From Paramacrobiotus richtersi (Eukaryota > Tardigrada > Eutardigrada > Parachela > Macrobiotidae): 21,558 nucleotides of DNA. The stretch spans positions 1 to 21,558 of the forward strand of contig JAQGAU010001083.1 in assembly GCA_034698045.1 (NCBI GenBank). Direction: 5' to 3'. The notes under the pieces are model-generated. The model had not been told where the DNA came from, made no database searches, and was given only the letters and a program-made list of their open reading frames with translations. Of the stretch, positions 20,850 through 21,558 are shown in pieces. Each line of letters begins with the position of its first letter. Within the stretch, counting starts at the first letter, position 1. Position numbers and translations under genes: made by a program.

Positions 20850-21351
20850 TCGGACTTAGTAAGTCCCAACAAGGGGTGTGTCTGACTACGAAATAAATAC
20901 AAATAGAACTAAGAGATCTAGAAACCTGAGCAGATTCCCTGCGTGGAATGCTCGGGGGCTGTCGCACTTGGTTTATCCCTCTCTGGGTTGTGTGACATCG
21001 GTGAACAATACAGTACAATATAATAAATGCGTACGTACACAGACAACTCTGTAAAATTTATGCTAGCAAACCATTTTACGATAAAACTGGGCAGACAAAG
21101 CTTAAAGCCGTAGACACATTATTTTGACAAGAATAATTCGATATTAATTAGTTAAGTTCCGCCTTCAAAATCTTTGAAGAAGTTGTGTACAAATGCGCAA
21201 ATTTATCAGTCTTGATAGTTGATATACTCGCATCCGATCGCTCTGACCTTCACTTATATGTCGCTAATCGACGAAACTGTAAAGTAATGTAAACAAATTT
21301 GCAAACGGTAAGAATTAAGTAAGAAGTATACTTTGTATATTGTAAATTCTG
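20850..21351. other. Flank downstream of the LINE fragment
   Basis: The first part, to about 21025, may be the LINE tail. The rest is AT-rich, with no gene or structured repeat that I can support. Confidence 0.35.
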
Positions 21352-21558
21352 TCATGGGAAAATGACTTCGTTAGTATAACCGTTATGACATAACACAGCT
21401 CTGCACTTCCTTCCACCACCTTTCGTTTTACGTTTCACACAGGCCGACACAATGCATTTACATTCAACGTATAAGCTGGCAAAATTACTTCGGACAGCTC
21501 GGACAAATTGTTGCGCGTTTACATATAACAAAACAGTCAACACGCGCGTTACCACATA
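21352..21558 (-). CDS. Open frame running off the window end, possibly a Cys-containing exon
   Basis: A minus-strand frame is open from the window edge to a TGA at 21354-21352. It has no in-frame ATG inside the window. The predicted end has five cysteines (CKC, then single Cys) and a basic stretch KRKTKGGGRK, preceded by hydrophobic VLTVLLYV. It could be the last exon of a small secreted protein, or merely a chance open frame. No family recognised. Confidence 0.2.
   Translation of the reverse strand, partial: YVVTRVLTVLLYVNAQQFVRAVRSNFASLYVECKCIVSACVKRKTKGGGRKCRAVLCHNGYTNEVIFP

Noticed and set aside
1-21558. tRNA, rRNA, snRNA genes or CRISPR-like arrays
   Set aside because: Scanning by eye for B-box-like GGTTCGAATCC sequences, conserved rRNA blocks and regular spaced repeats found none. 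A covariance-model search would be needed to exclude weak tRNA-like genes.

Overview
The window is eukaryotic and almost certainly animal DNA. Coding segments are moderately GC-rich and separated by AT/T-rich GT-AG introns of 55 to about 1,400 bp, and the genes encode a p38-pathway MAP2K family, a secreted lipocalin, a small cysteine-rich secreted peptide and a decayed non-LTR retrotransposon. The compact introns and secreted families would suit a small-genome invertebrate. A tardigrade or another ecdysozoan is possible, but nothing here proves the taxon.

Layout. (1) About 1-15,470, plus strand: three tandem paralogous MAP kinase kinases of the MKK3/MKK6 (p38-activating) type, at <1-4090, ~5512-9192 and 12133-15468. 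Each can be assembled from ten exons, with nine introns at the same places and in the same phases (2,0,0,1,0,2,0,0,2). They therefore arose by DNA-level tandem duplication. Copy 3 is closest to the family consensus. Copies 1 and 2 have lost the first glycine of the P-loop, and copy 1 has also lost part of the C-lobe and the C-terminal docking helix. (2) 10065-10358, minus strand: an intact single-exon gene for a 97-residue secreted peptide with eight cysteines, lying between kinase copies 2 and 3. (3) 15,470-17,050: intergenic, with foldback and repeat-like sequence near 15.8-16.1 kb. (4) 17122-18855, minus strand: a multi-exon lipocalin (GxW, TDY and R motifs), with two near-identical candidate first exons encoding different signal peptides. 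(5) ~20,157-20,842, with a tail perhaps to ~21,025: a 5'-truncated, frameshifted RT fragment of a CR1/Jockey-like LINE, carrying a small palindromic insertion flanked by 11-bp direct repeats. (6) The last 500 bp hold one weak open frame on the minus strand.

How the genes may work together. The kinases should act in the cytoplasm between MAP3Ks and p38. All three keep the catalytic Lys, HRD, DFG and the Ser-x3-Thr activation pair, so each could still be an active, phosphorylation-controlled enzyme. Their docking ends and ATP loops differ, which suggests specialised inputs or activity levels. Nothing in the sequence ties the lipocalin or the cysteine-rich peptide to the kinases except position.
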